NCBI RefSeq assembly: GCF_000298195.1
Contig: NZ_BAHC01000180.1
Coordinates: forward strand, 1 to 41,068
Reading direction: 5' to 3'
Source: Gordonia rhizosphera NBRC 16068
Lineage (GTDB): Bacteria; Actinomycetota; Actinomycetes; Mycobacteriales; Mycobacteriaceae
Length of the DNA stretch: 41,068 nt
A program made the translations under genes and the position numbers. Under the pieces are notes generated by a model that was not told the origin of the DNA, searched no databases, and worked only from the letters and a program-made list of their open reading frames with translations. How positions within the stretch are numbered: position 1 is the first letter of the stretch; every line of letters begins with the position of its first letter. Below are positions 7,433 to 15,884 of this stretch, piece by piece.

Positions 7433-9121
7433 GTGATCAGATCCCCGGCCGCGCGTGCGGTGGTGCGCGTCGTCGTCGGAATCCTCGCGTTCGCCGGCAT
7501 CGTTCTCGCAGCCGATTTCGTGGCCTCGAAGAACTCGACCGCCCGGGGTGTCGTCGTCGCCGGTATTCCCGCCGGGAACCTCGACGACGCGCAGACGCAG
7601 GCCGTCCTCGACGATCTGTCCGACCGCGCCACCCGCCGTGTAGCGCTCCGCACGTCGTCGGGAACCGTCACGGTGGCACCCGACGCGCTCGGGTTGACCT
7701 TCGACCGAGACGCCACCCTCGCACGCCTCATGGAGCAGCCGCGCAACCCGCTCACTCGGGTCCTCGCACTGTTCGGCCGGTCACGGACCGTGGAACCGGT
7801 GGTGGCGGTCGACCGCGGAGCCGTCGAGGTGACGCTCGACGAGCAGCGGTCCACTCTCGAGACGGCCGCTGTCGAGGGCGGGATCCACTACGACGGTGTC
7901 ACCCCGGTCGCCGACCTGCCGGCCGCCGGCAAGCGCGTCGATCGCGACGACGCGATGTCGGCGCTCACCGACCGCTGGCTCTACGCGAAACCCATCGATC
8001 TTCCCCTCGAGGATTTTTGGCCGACGGTGTCCGCCGACGTCGTGCGCAACACGGTCGCGGGCGCGGCGACCCGGGCCGTCGCGGGGCCGCTGACCTTCCG
8101 GGGTACGGGTGACATCGCGGTGCGCCTCGAGCCGGCGCAGCTGGGCTCGATCCTCACCTTTGTGCCCGATGGCACCGGTGGGCTGGCCCCGGCGATCGAA
8201 GACAAGGGCGCGGTGGCCCTGCTGGGAGGGCGTCTGGGGCGAACCGAACGCAAACCCGTCGATGCCAGGTTCTCGATGGCATCCGGTGAACCAAGGGTGG
8301 TGCCGTCCCGCGACGGGGTGCGTCTTGACTGGGACAAGACCCTCGCGTCGGCGGCCGCGGTCGCGACCGGCGCCGATGCCTCCGACGCCCGCCGCGTCGA
8401 GGTCGCCTACCAGCCGATCAAGCCACGCTTCGACACCGCGTCCGCCCGCCGACTCGGCATCCGCGAGGTGGTCGCCGAGTACACCACATCGGGCTTCAGC
8501 AGCGCCTCGGGGGAGAACATCCGGCTCGTCGCCGCCGAGGTCGACGGCGCCCTGGTCAAGCCGGGCGCGACGTTCTCGCTGAACACCCATACCGGTCCGC
8601 GCGGCACCGCGCAGGGATACGTGACGTCGACGATCATCGATCACGGGCACGCCGAACAGGCGGTCGGCGGCGGCATCTCCCAATTCGCGACGACCCTCTA
8701 CAACGCCACCTATTTCGCCGGGCTCGAGGACGTCGACCACACCGAGCACAGCTACTACATCTCCCGCTATCCCGAGGCGCGCGAGGCGACCGTCTTCGAA
8801 GGTGCGATCGACCTGAAGTTCCGCAACAACACCCGACACGGCGTCTACATCGAGACGAGTTGGACTTCGTCGGCGATCACGGTGCGGTTGTGGGGAACCA
8901 AGACTCGGGAGGTGCAGTCGATCACGGGTGAGCGTCACTCCTACACCGACCCGCCGTCGCTCGAGTTCCCGAAGGGCGAGAACTGCATCGCATCCGGCGG
9001 CAACCGCGGATTCACGACGTCGGACACACGCATCGTCACCGACGCCCGTACCGGCGCGGAGATCAGCCGCCACACCCGCACGGTCCGCTACGACCCAGAA
9101 CCTAAGGTCACCTGCAAGTGA
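7433..9121 (+). CDS. VanW-family, membrane-anchored envelope protein
   Basis: This 562-residue protein (566 if ATG 7421 is used) has one N-terminal membrane helix (VVRVVVGILAFAGIVLAADF), placing the rest outside the membrane. Residues about 40–350 contain two repeats of the putative peptidoglycan-binding type often found before VanW domains. The VanW domain follows with the signature FSLNTHTGPRGTAQGY, GGGISQFATTLYNA and a conserved HSYYISRYPEAREATV. The family has no settled biochemical activity despite the vancomycin-resistance name. GTG 7433 is preferred because a TATGGT hexamer sits seven bases upstream and no ribosome-binding site is visible. The neighbours are lipid genes, so a cell-envelope role is plausible. 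Confidence 0.85.
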   Translation: MIRSPAARAVVRVVVGILAFAGIVLAADFVASKNSTARGVVVAGIPAGNLDDAQTQAVLDDLSDRATRRVALRTSSGTVTVAPDALGLTFDRDATLARLMEQPRNPLTRVLALFGRSRTVEPVVAVDRGAVEVTLDEQRSTLETAAVEGGIHYDGVTPVADLPAAGKRVDRDDAMSALTDRWLYAKPIDLPLEDFWPTVSADVVRNTVAGAATRAVAGPLTFRGTGDIAVRLEPAQLGSILTFVPDGTGGLAPAIEDKGAVALLGGRLGRTERKPVDARFSMASGEPRVVPSRDGVRLDWDKTLASAAAVATGADASDARRVEVAYQPIKPRFDTASARRLGIREVVAEYTTSGFSSASGENIRLVAAEVDGALVKPGATFSLNTHTGPRGTAQGYVTSTIIDHGHAEQAVGGGISQFATTLYNATYFAGLEDVDHTEHSYYISRYPEAREATVFEGAIDLKFRNNTRHGVYIETSWTSSAITVRLWGTKTREVQSITGERHSYTDPPSLEFPKGENCIASGGNRGFTTSDTRIVTDARTGAEISRHTRTVRYDPEPKVTCK

Positions 9122-9135
9122 ACACCCCTCTGGAC

Positions 9136-9160
9136 CGAGCGATAGAACGCTCGATAGGCT
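9136..9160 (+). promoter_or_regulatory. Inverted-repeat operator and -10 box upstream of the SDR gene
   Basis: CGAGCG-ATAGAA-CGCTCG (9136–9153) is a perfect 6+6 inverted repeat directly upstream of TAGGCT (9155–9160), a TANNNT -10 hexamer ending seven bases before GTG 9168. A repressor bound here would block the core promoter. The whole control region fits in the 46 bases after the VanW-family stop codon. Confidence 0.55.
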
Positions 9161-9167
9161 CCGCAAT

Positions 9168-9944
9168 GTGGATATCAATGGAGCAAGTGCAATTGTCACG
9201 GGCGGCGCGTCGGGCATCGGCGAGGCCGCGGTCCGCCAGCTGGCGGCCAAGGGTGCCAAGGTCGTCGTCGCCGACCTGCAGGCCGACAAGGGGGAAATCC
9301 TCGCCAAGGAGGTCGGCGGAGCATTCGTGCGCGTCGATGTCACCGACACCGCTCAGATCGAGGAGGCCGTCAACAAGGCGGTCGAACTCGGTCCGCTGCG
9401 GGCGCTGGTGAACTCCGCCGGCATCGGCTGGGCGCAGCGCACCATCGGCCGCGACGGCGAGTTCGCCTCGGCACACAACCTGGACGCCTACAAGAAGGTC
9501 ATCGCGATCAACCTGGTCGGCACCTTCGACTGCATCCGGCTGGCCGCGACCGCGATGAGCCGCAACGAGCCGCTCGAGTCCGGTGAGCGTGGCGCCATCG
9601 TCAACATGGCCAGCGTCGCCGCATTCGACGGTCAGATCGGCCAGGCGTCGTACTCGTCGTCGAAGGGCGGCGTCGTCGGCATGACCCTGCCGGTCGCCCG
9701 CGACCTCGCGGCTGTCGGTGTGCGCGTCAACACCATCGCCCCCGGCCTGATCGACACCCCGATCTACGGCGAGGGCGAGGCCGCTGAGGCGTTCAAGGCC
9801 AAGCTCGGCGAGTCGGTGCTGTTCCCGCATCGTCTCGGCCAGCCCGACGAGCTGGCGTCGATGGTCGTCGAGCTGGTCACCAACTCGTACATGAACGCCG
9901 AGGTCGTCCGCGTCGACGGCGGCATCCGGATGCCACCGAAGTAG
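9168..9944 (+). CDS. Short-chain dehydrogenase, 3-hydroxyacyl-CoA dehydrogenase type II-like
   Basis: This 258-residue classical SDR most resembles the HSD10-type enzymes that oxidise 3-hydroxyacyl-CoA or 3-hydroxy-2-methylacyl-CoA with NAD+. It has the cofactor motif [10 protein letters not shown] at residues about 11–20, D at the end of strand 2 (VVADLQ, favouring NAD), NSAGIG, a catalytic serine in NMASVA, YSSSK and the [10 protein letters not shown] loop. GTG 9168 is chosen because the SDR fold starts immediately after it and a -10 box lies seven bases upstream, so the mRNA is probably leaderless. An inverted repeat in the promoter suggests regulation by a dimeric repressor. A role in branched-chain or fatty acyl-CoA breakdown fits the neighbours but the substrate is not proven. 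Confidence 0.85.
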   Translation: MDINGASAIVTGGASGIGEAAVRQLAAKGAKVVVADLQADKGEILAKEVGGAFVRVDVTDTAQIEEAVNKAVELGPLRALVNSAGIGWAQRTIGRDGEFASAHNLDAYKKVIAINLVGTFDCIRLAATAMSRNEPLESGERGAIVNMASVAAFDGQIGQASYSSSKGGVVGMTLPVARDLAAVGVRVNTIAPGLIDTPIYGEGEAAEAFKAKLGESVLFPHRLGQPDELASMVVELVTNSYMNAEVVRVDGGIRMPPK

Positions 9945-9966
9945 TTCTCTCTTTCAGCTACACCTA

Positions 9967-10010
9967 AAACTCCCACTTACACACGAGATTGCGTGTGCAA
10001 GTGGGAGTTT
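9967..10010. terminator. Long near-perfect inverted repeat, probable terminator
   Basis: Two 19-base arms (9967–9985 and 9992–10010) pair with a single mismatch around a six-base loop, starting with AAACTCCCACTT and ending with AAGTGGGAGTTT. The A-rich and T-rich ends make it the most canonical intrinsic terminator in the window. It closes the SDR transcript before the vapB-like gene. Confidence 0.75.
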
Positions 10011-10045
10011 GGTGTGCGTGGGGACCGAGGCTGCCATTGAAATGG

Positions 10046-10051
10046 TACGGT
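10046..10051 (+). promoter_or_regulatory. Predicted -10 box of the vapB-like gene (leaderless)
   Basis: TACGGT ends seven bases before ATG 10059, with no ribosome-binding site between. The start codon would be at the 5' end of the transcript. Confidence 0.45.
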
Positions 10052-10058
10052 CGCTGCC

Positions 10059-10292
10059 ATGAGAACTACCATCGACCGTTCGGGTCGTGTGGTGGTGCCC
10101 AAGGAACTTCGGGATCGGGTTGGCCTGGTGCCGGGGGAGGTGGAGATCACCGTTTCGGGCAACGCACTCGTCCTCGAGCCGGTCACCATCGACGTACTCG
10201 TTGAGGTGGACGGTCGATTGCTCCTTCCTGGGGGAGGGCCCGAACTCTCCACCGACGACATCCGTGAGCTTCGTCTTGGCGACCAGCGCTGA
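10059..10292 (+). CDS. AbrB/MazE-type swapped-hairpin protein, orphan VapB-like antitoxin
   Basis: This 77-residue protein begins MRTTIDRSGRVVVPKELRDR, the classic AbrB/SpoVT DNA-binding swapped-hairpin sequence of VapB antitoxins. The C-terminal 30 residues (RLLLPGGGPELSTDDIRELRLGD) resemble the toxin-binding tail. Normally a PIN-domain VapC toxin gene follows within a few bases. Here the stop is only five bases from the convergent mmpL stop, and I found no PIN-domain gene in the window. It may be a solitary regulator, a decayed toxin–antitoxin system or an antitoxin acting on a toxin elsewhere. Confidence 0.85.
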   Translation: MRTTIDRSGRVVVPKELRDRVGLVPGEVEITVSGNALVLEPVTIDVLVEVDGRLLLPGGGPELSTDDIRELRLGDQR

Positions 10293-10297
10293 CACGA

Positions 10298-12445
10298 TCA
10301 GTCTGGACCGTCGTTCTGAACCGATCTATCGCGCGCTGGGCGTGCGTCTGACGTTGCTCTGACGGCGGCCGGGCGCGTCGGCCACCAGAACGCGCCACGC
10401 TGCAGCACGGACAGCGATGGGACGAGCATCGGTGCCATCACGCAGGACGCCAGGATCACGCCGATCGCTACACCGGCCCCCAATTCCTCGAGGTTCTTCA
10501 GTCCGGTCAGGGTCAGCGACGCGAAGGTGAGACCGAGGATGACGCCGGCCGCCGCCGCGGTCTGACCGTTGCGGGTGATGGCGATCCGGGCCGCGTCCGG
10601 CGGCGCTTTTCCGGCGACGAACTCCTCGCGCACCCGTTCGGCCATCAGGATGTTGTAGTCGGTGCCGATGGCGACCACGAACAGATAGAGCACGATGGGC
10701 GTGGAGAAGTCGATGCCGGAGTAGTCCAGGATGTGCTGGAAGACGATGACCAGCGCGCCGAGAGTCGCGGCGAAGGTCACGAACACGCTGACCAGCAGGT
10801 TCGCCGGGGCGAGGACCGCCAGGAGCAGCGCACCGAGGATCACCCACACGATGATCACCGCGGTGGGGAACACGTGTCGGGTGTCGGAGTGCAGTTGAGA
10901 GCGGACGTCGGCCAGCGTCGCGGTCTGCCCGCCGACGGCGACCACCGCACCCGGCACCGACGAATGCGCGACCGGCCGCAACGAGTCGTCGATGGTGTCG
11001 AGGGCCTGGGTGGAGAACGGTGAGGTGTCCAGGACGACGTTGACGACGGCTGCGGTGCCGTCCCCGCTGATACGTGGCGGGGTCACGGCCGCGACGCCGG
11101 GTACCCCCTCGAGGTTCGTCGTCAGCGTGGCCAGCTCGTTCTGCGGAATCGGCCCGGACGACTTCACATAGACCTGCGTGGGGCTGAGATCACCCGGCGG
11201 CATCGAGGCGGCGAGGGTGTCGAACGCCACCTGTGACGGCGTGTCCGACGGCATCTCGCCGAGGGTGTTGTAGGTGGCCTTGTAGCCGGAACTGAACACG
11301 GCGAGCACGATCAGCAGGGCGCCGATGAGAACCGCGGTGATCGCCGGGCGATGCGCGACGCCGCGGCCGAGCGCCGCGAACACCGAGCGCTGCGGTTCGT
11401 GGCCGGGACCGACCGGCCAGAACATCACCTTCGAGCCGATCGCGATCACCGCGGGAATCAGCGTCAGCGCGGTGATCAGCATGACCGCGACCGCGATGAT
11501 GAGTCCCGGCGCCAGTGAGTTGAGGGACCCGAGCCGGGCGAGGAACAGCGCTGCGAATGCGCCGATGACCGTCAGCGCCGACGATGCGATGACCCGCCCG
11601 ACCGCGCTGGTGGCCCCCACGAGCGCGTCCAACCGTTCCTCGCCGTCGCGCAGGTGTTCGCGGTAGCGGAACAACAGGAAGACCGTGTAGTCGGTGCCGA
11701 CGCCGAACAGGACCACCACCAGGATCGCATCCAGGGTGGTGCTGACCTCGAAGTCGAAGATCTGTGTCGCCCAGGCGGTCAGGCCGCGCACGGTCAGGAA
11801 CACGACGGCGATCACGATCACCGGCAGGACGGCGATCAGCGGGCTGCGGAACAGGATGCCCAGGGTGGTCAGGATGACGATGACGGTGGCGATCGTGATG
11901 ATGCGTTCGGCGTCGTTGTAAGCGTTGTTGCTGTCCACCAGGATCGCGGCGTTGCCGGTCAGTCCGGAGGTGAGGTCGGTGTTCGTCAGCGCCGACGACG
12001 CCGCATCGCGGACCGCCGGCACCGCGGCATCGACATCGGGGTCACCGGGCTGGCCGTCGAAGGCCACCTGCAGGGCAACGACCTCGTCGTCGGGGGCGAC
12101 CGACTGCGGACCCGCGGTCACGGTGGTCACGCCGGGGATCTTGTCGTTCTGCAGGGTGGTGGCGAGGCCGAGGGCGGTCTGCTGATCGGCCGGCGAGAGT
12201 TGGCCGCCGTCGGTGCGCGAGACGACCAGGGTTCCGGTGGCGCCGGCGGTGGCGGGGAAGTACTCGTTGCCGATGTTCTGCGCGTCCACCGACTCGAACG
12301 ACGACGGCAGGAAGTCCTGCTGGTTTCCGGTGGTGTGGTCGGAGAGGTTGGGGGCGAACACGATGATCGCCCCCACCGCGATCGCCCACACGACGACCAC
12401 ACGCCACGGATGAGCGGCGACGACACGTGCGAGTACAGCGAACAT
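10298..12445 (-). CDS. MMPL/RND-family transporter
   Basis: This 715-residue integral membrane protein has the RND-type layout: one N-terminal helix (VVVVWAIAVGAIIVFAP), a large extracytoplasmic loop, a block of about five to six helices, then the same arrangement repeated. Each helix block has the MMPL proton-relay signature, GVGTDYTVFLLFRYRE and AIGTDYNILMAERVRE. Such proteins export lipids or small hydrophobic compounds using the proton gradient; the substrate is unknown. The compact size puts it with the short YdfJ/ActII-3-like MMPL proteins rather than the large lipid-exporting MmpLs. Start ATG 12445 follows GAGAGG; an in-frame extension to 12550 would run into a hairpin and is rejected. 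Confidence 0.88.
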   Translation of the reverse strand: MFAVLARVVAAHPWRVVVVWAIAVGAIIVFAPNLSDHTTGNQQDFLPSSFESVDAQNIGNEYFPATAGATGTLVVSRTDGGQLSPADQQTALGLATTLQNDKIPGVTTVTAGPQSVAPDDEVVALQVAFDGQPGDPDVDAAVPAVRDAASSALTNTDLTSGLTGNAAILVDSNNAYNDAERIITIATVIVILTTLGILFRSPLIAVLPVIVIAVVFLTVRGLTAWATQIFDFEVSTTLDAILVVVLFGVGTDYTVFLLFRYREHLRDGEERLDALVGATSAVGRVIASSALTVIGAFAALFLARLGSLNSLAPGLIIAVAVMLITALTLIPAVIAIGSKVMFWPVGPGHEPQRSVFAALGRGVAHRPAITAVLIGALLIVLAVFSSGYKATYNTLGEMPSDTPSQVAFDTLAASMPPGDLSPTQVYVKSSGPIPQNELATLTTNLEGVPGVAAVTPPRISGDGTAAVVNVVLDTSPFSTQALDTIDDSLRPVAHSSVPGAVVAVGGQTATLADVRSQLHSDTRHVFPTAVIIVWVILGALLLAVLAPANLLVSVFVTFAATLGALVIVFQHILDYSGIDFSTPIVLYLFVVAIGTDYNILMAERVREEFVAGKAPPDAARIAITRNGQTAAAAGVILGLTFASLTLTGLKNLEELGAGVAIGVILASCVMAPMLVPSLSVLQRGAFWWPTRPAAVRATSDARPARDRSVQNDGPD

Positions 12446-12546
12446 CGCTGGGCCTCTCGAGGGACTGCCTGGGAATCTACCCGCCGCGTGGTCACCGATG
12501 TGGCGGTTTGTGCTTGTCCCAATGGTCCCCTCGGTGCCCCTCAACC

Positions 12547-12579
12547 GCAAACGCGCACCCGTGAGAGGTACGCGTTTGC
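12547..12579. terminator. Hairpin downstream of fadE5
   Basis: Arms 12547–12559 (GCAAACGCGCACC) and 12567–12579 (GGTACGCGTTTGC) pair with one mismatch and a seven-base loop. It lies 22 bases after the fadE5 stop, in the direction of fadE5 transcription, and upstream of the mmpL start. This argues that fadE5 and mmpL are separate transcripts. Confidence 0.6.
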
Positions 12580-12601
12580 TCAGAGCGGTTTCAGAGGCGG
12601 A

Positions 12602-14437
12602 TCAGAAGACCGACTCGTCGACCTCCATCACGTCGAGATCGATGTTCTCGACGGTGCCGCGGACGGCGGTCAGCAACGGCAGCATGTTCTTCGCGAAGAA
12701 GCTCGCGACGGCGATCTTGCCGTTGTAGAACGCGGTGTCATCCTCCGAGACGCCCGCATCCAGCGCGGCCAGCGCCACCTCGGCCTGACGCAGCAGCATC
12801 CAGCCGATGAGCAGGTCGCCGACGGCGAGCAGGTAGCGCACCGACCCGAGGCCGACCTTGTAGAGCTCCTTCGGATTTTCCTGCGCGCCCATCAGGTACC
12901 CCATGAGCGTGCCGGTCATCGCCTGCACATCCTCGAGGGCCGTCTTGAGCAGCGCACGCTCGGCCTTCAGGCGGCCGTTGCCGCCCTCGGCGTCGAGGAA
13001 CTCCTGGATCTGACCCGACACATGCGCCAGCGCGGCGCCCTTGTCGCGAATGATCTTGCGGAAGAAGAAGTCCTGCGCTTGGATCGCGGTGGTGCCCTCG
13101 TAGAGGGAGTCGATCTTCGAGTCGCGGACGTACTGCTCGATCGGGTAGTCCTGAAGGAAGCCGGAGCCGCCGAGGGTTTGCAGCGACTCGTGGGACAGGA
13201 GGCTGTAGGCCCGCTCCGAGCCGACACCTTTGACGATCGGCAGCAGCAGATCGTTGACCTTGTGGGCCATCTTCTCGTCCGCGCCGGACACGATGTTCGC
13301 GGCAACGGCGTCCTGATGCGACGCGGTGTAGAGGTAGATCGCGCGCATCCCCTCGGCATAGGCCTTCTGGGTCATCAGCGAACGACGTACGTCCGGATGA
13401 TGGGTGATGGCCACCCGCGGGGCGGCCTTGTCGGTCATCTGTGTGAGGTCGGCACCCTGGACCCGCTCCTTCGCGTATTCGAGCGCGTTGAGGTAGCCCG
13501 TCGACAGCGTCGAGATCGCCTTGGTGCCCACCATCATTCGGGCGTGCTCGATGACGTCGAACATCTGCGCGATGCCGTCGTGCACCTCCCCGACGAGCCA
13601 GCCGACCGCCGGCGTGCCGTGCTGACCGAAGGTCAGTTCACAGGTGGCCGAGGATTTGATGCCCATCTTGTGTTCGACGTTGGTGACGAAGACGCCGTTG
13701 CGCTCACCGAGTTCGCCGGTCTCGTGGTCGAAGTGGTATTTCGGCACGAAGAACAGCGACAGACCCTTGGTGCCGGGCTTCGCGCCCTCGGGGCGGGCCA
13801 GCACCAGGTGGATGATGCTCTCGGTCATGTCCTGGTCGGCAGAGGTGATGAAGCGCTTGACACCGTCGATGTGCCAGGTCCCGTCCTCCTGCTTGACCGC
13901 CTTGGTGCGCGCGGCGCCCACGTCGGAACCCGCGTCGGGTTCGGTGAGCACCATCGTCGCGCCCCAGCCGCGTTCAGCCGAGATCGCCGCCCACTTCTTC
14001 TGCTCGTCGGTGCCGTTCTCGAAGAAGATGTTGGCGAAGCCCGAGCCGGCTGCGTACATGAACACCGGCGGGTTGGCGCCGAGGATCATCTCGCCGATGG
14101 CCCAGTACAGCGACCGCGGCGCCGGAAGGCCCCCGAGTTCTTCGGCGACGCCGATTTTGTCCCAACCACCCTCGACGAAGGCGTTATAGGACTTCTTGAA
14201 CGACTCCGGGACGGTGACGGTGTGGGCGTCCGGGTCGAAGACAGGCGGGTTGCGGTCGGCGTCGGCGAACGACTCGGCGATGGGCCCCTCGGCAAGCGCC
14301 TTGACCTCACGGAGCATGTCGACGGCGGTTTCGTGATCCAGGTCGCCGAAAGCTCCGGACTCGAGCACCTTGTCGAGTTCGAACATCTCGAACAGGTTGA
14401 AGTGCAGGTCGCGCATGTTGCTCTTGTAGTGGCCCAT
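12602..14437 (-). CDS. fadE5: Acyl-CoA dehydrogenase FadE5
   Basis: The protein is 611 residues, the length known for mycobacterial FadE5, and starts [17 protein letters not shown]. It oxidises acyl-CoA to 2-enoyl-CoA with FAD. The acyl-CoA dehydrogenase core is visible in [16 protein letters not shown], the middle strands [13 protein letters not shown], and the C-terminal helix with [16 protein letters not shown], where the glutamate is in the position of the catalytic base for this class. In M. tuberculosis fadE5 directly neighbours fadA2; here four unrelated genes intervene. An AGGA stretch precedes the ATG, and the operator-like TTACT-N4-AGTAA site lies 108 bases upstream. Confidence 0.92.
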   Translation of the reverse strand: MGHYKSNMRDLHFNLFEMFELDKVLESGAFGDLDHETAVDMLREVKALAEGPIAESFADADRNPPVFDPDAHTVTVPESFKKSYNAFVEGGWDKIGVAEELGGLPAPRSLYWAIGEMILGANPPVFMYAAGSGFANIFFENGTDEQKKWAAISAERGWGATMVLTEPDAGSDVGAARTKAVKQEDGTWHIDGVKRFITSADQDMTESIIHLVLARPEGAKPGTKGLSLFFVPKYHFDHETGELGERNGVFVTNVEHKMGIKSSATCELTFGQHGTPAVGWLVGEVHDGIAQMFDVIEHARMMVGTKAISTLSTGYLNALEYAKERVQGADLTQMTDKAAPRVAITHHPDVRRSLMTQKAYAEGMRAIYLYTASHQDAVAANIVSGADEKMAHKVNDLLLPIVKGVGSERAYSLLSHESLQTLGGSGFLQDYPIEQYVRDSKIDSLYEGTTAIQAQDFFFRKIIRDKGAALAHVSGQIQEFLDAEGGNGRLKAERALLKTALEDVQAMTGTLMGYLMGAQENPKELYKVGLGSVRYLLAVGDLLIGWMLLRQAEVALAALDAGVSEDDTAFYNGKIAVASFFAKNMLPLLTAVRGTVENIDLDVMEVDESVF

Positions 14438-14544
14438 CTGCTGTTCCTATCTCGATACGGGCGTGGATCGTCGGCCGACATACATCCACCCGGAGGGGAG
14501 GATCGCCTGCCATACCGCTGGGTTCGTCTTCGGCGTGAGAGAAA

Positions 14545-14560
14545 GTTACTCGCCAGTAAC
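14545..14560. promoter_or_regulatory. Operator-like inverted repeat upstream of fadE5
   Basis: GTTACTCGCCAGTAAC has perfect six-base arms around a four-base centre. The TTACT-N4-AGTAA frame is the same as in the palindrome between fabG4 and fadA2 (5860–5875). It lies between the divergent fadE5 and DUF1232 genes, so either could be controlled. Confidence 0.65.
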
Positions 14561-14638
14561 CCCACAATACCTCGCTCACCGGCGGCGGACAACCCGAACG
14601 GGGTGTGACCTGCGTCGACCCCGGCGTCGAGGGCGCGG

Positions 14639-14645
14639 TATAGAT
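14639..14645 (+). promoter_or_regulatory. Predicted -10 box of the DUF1232 gene
   Basis: TATAGAT ends six bases before GTG 14652. The spacing predicts a leaderless mRNA starting at that GTG. Confidence 0.4.
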
Positions 14646-14651
14646 AACGAT

Positions 14652-15149
14652 GTGACCGGTTCGTTCATGTGGGACATGGCCATCGGCATCGCCGCGGCGC
14701 TCATCGTGATCTGGGTCGCGCTGGTGATCACCCTGGTGATCCTGCGGCCGTCCGGCGGACTTCTGCGCGAGGCCCTGCGAATCCTGCCCGACGTCCTCCG
14801 CCTCGTTCGGCGCCTGGCCGCGGACAAGACGTTGCCCGGCGGTGTCCGCATCCGGCTCTGGGCTCTGCTGGCCTATCTGGCGTTGCCGTTCGATCTGATT
14901 CCCGACTTCATCCCCGTCCTCGGCTACGCGGATGACGCCATCATCGTGACCGCAGTTCTCCGCGCAGTGGTCCGCAGAGCCGGACTCGAAGCGGTGCGTG
15001 CTCAGTGGCCCGGCAGTGACGACGGATTCGCCGCGCTCTGTGGAGTCACCGGCCTGACTGTGAAGCCCTCCGGCTACGAAAGCCCTACAGAGCCGAGCGT
15101 AGATAGTCCAGGTCGCCGGGCACGCCCTCGGCGGGCGTCTCGAGGATGA
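14652..15149 (+). CDS. DUF1232 (YkvA-like) membrane protein
   Basis: This protein of about 165 residues has an N-terminal membrane helix (IGIAAALIVIWVALVITLVIL) and a DUF1232 segment with the hallmark LWALLAYLALPFDLIPDFIPVLGYADD, expressed here in two halves: LALPFDLIPDFIP and VLGYADDAII. The family has no established function. GTG 14652 is preferred on promoter spacing; ATG 14667 is possible. The last 65 bases overlap the convergent AP endonuclease gene, and the C-terminal tail becomes Arg/Ser/Pro-rich there, which suggests a stop lost by mutation in this or an ancestral genome. Confidence 0.75.
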   Translation: MTGSFMWDMAIGIAAALIVIWVALVITLVILRPSGGLLREALRILPDVLRLVRRLAADKTLPGGVRIRLWALLAYLALPFDLIPDFIPVLGYADDAIIVTAVLRAVVRRAGLEAVRAQWPGSDDGFAALCGVTGLTVKPSGYESPTEPSVDSPGRRARPRRASRG

Positions 15150-15855
15150 CCGGTGCGTCCGCGGCGGCCGCGACCGCGACGAGGACCTCCGGGTCGATGT
15201 GCCCGTCGGCGAGGTTCGCGTGGCGGTCACGTCCGGAGTCGAACTCGTCGCGGGAGTTGTTCAGGTGCACCAGGTCGATGCGTCCGGTGATCGCACGGAC
15301 ACGCTCGACGAGTCCGACCAGGTCTTCGCCCCCGGCCCATGCGTGACAGGTGTCGAGGCAGAAGCCGGCCTGCTCGAAATCGCCCACCGACTCCCACAGT
15401 CGGTCGATCGCCTCGAGGGTGCGGGCCATCGCATGATCGCCGCCCGCGGTGTTCTCGATGAGGATCGGCACCCCGAAGCCACCCTTGTCGACCTGACGGT
15501 CGAAGAGCTTGCGCCAGTTGGCGAATCCCTCCGCGGCGTCCTCACCGTCACGGAGGTGACCGCCGTGCACCACCAGCCCGAAGGCGCCCAGTTCGGCGGC
15601 CGCGGCGGCCTGCTGCTCGACCGCCTTACGCGACGGCATGCGCAGACGGTTGTTGAGACTGGCCACGTTGATCTGATAGCTCGAGTGCACCACGACGTCG
15701 ATCTCCGAGTCACGGATGGCCTCGGCATCCGGGCGTGGCACCGGCTTGCGCCAACTCTGCGGATCGGTGACGAACATCTGGAACACGTCGATGTCGAGGT
15801 CGGTGGCCGTGGTCAGGGGATCGGTGTCCTCACGAAGGTGTGCTCCGATGCGCAT
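15085..15855 (-). CDS. nfo: Deoxyribonuclease IV / AP endonuclease IV
   Basis: This 256-residue TIM-barrel enzyme cleaves DNA 5' of abasic sites in base-excision repair, using three metal ions. Family motifs and metal ligands are visible: VVHSSYQIN, VVHGGHL, ILIENTAGG with its glutamate, GFCLDTCHAWAGG, and VHLNNSRDEFDSGRDRHANL leading to a GHI motif and ILETP at the end. In mycobacteria the gene is called end. Start ATG 15855 has TATCGT ending six bases upstream on the coding strand and no ribosome-binding site, so the mRNA is predicted leaderless. The gene converges on and overlaps the DUF1232 gene by 65 bases. Confidence 0.92.
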   Translation of the reverse strand: MRIGAHLREDTDPLTTATDLDIDVFQMFVTDPQSWRKPVPRPDAEAIRDSEIDVVVHSSYQINVASLNNRLRMPSRKAVEQQAAAAAELGAFGLVVHGGHLRDGEDAAEGFANWRKLFDRQVDKGGFGVPILIENTAGGDHAMARTLEAIDRLWESVGDFEQAGFCLDTCHAWAGGEDLVGLVERVRAITGRIDLVHLNNSRDEFDSGRDRHANLADGHIDPEVLVAVAAAADAPVILETPAEGVPGDLDYLRSAL

Positions 15856-15861
15856 GGCTCA

Positions 15862-15867
15862 ACGATA
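15862..15867 (-). promoter_or_regulatory. Predicted -10 box of nfo (leaderless)
   Basis: On the coding strand TATCGT ends six bases before the nfo ATG, matching TANNNT at the spacing expected of a leaderless transcript. Confidence 0.45.
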
Positions 15868-15884
15868 GTTGGCGGCCACCGGCG

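Noticed and set aside
7781..9349. Leftward open frame of 522 codons antisense to the VanW-family gene
   Set aside because: The VanW signature on the forward strand is unambiguous and the leftward product is an Arg/Asp/Gly-rich shadow.
12446..12550. N-terminal extension of the MmpL protein
   Set aside because: It would overlap the fadE5 terminator hairpin and add 35 residues of Arg/Gly-rich sequence before the normal MMPL N-terminus.
11654..14608. Very long forward open frame of 984 codons
   Set aside because: It runs antisense through mmpL and fadE5, both of which have clear motifs and expected lengths; the product is His/Gly/Arg/Asp-rich, as GC-rich antisense frames are.
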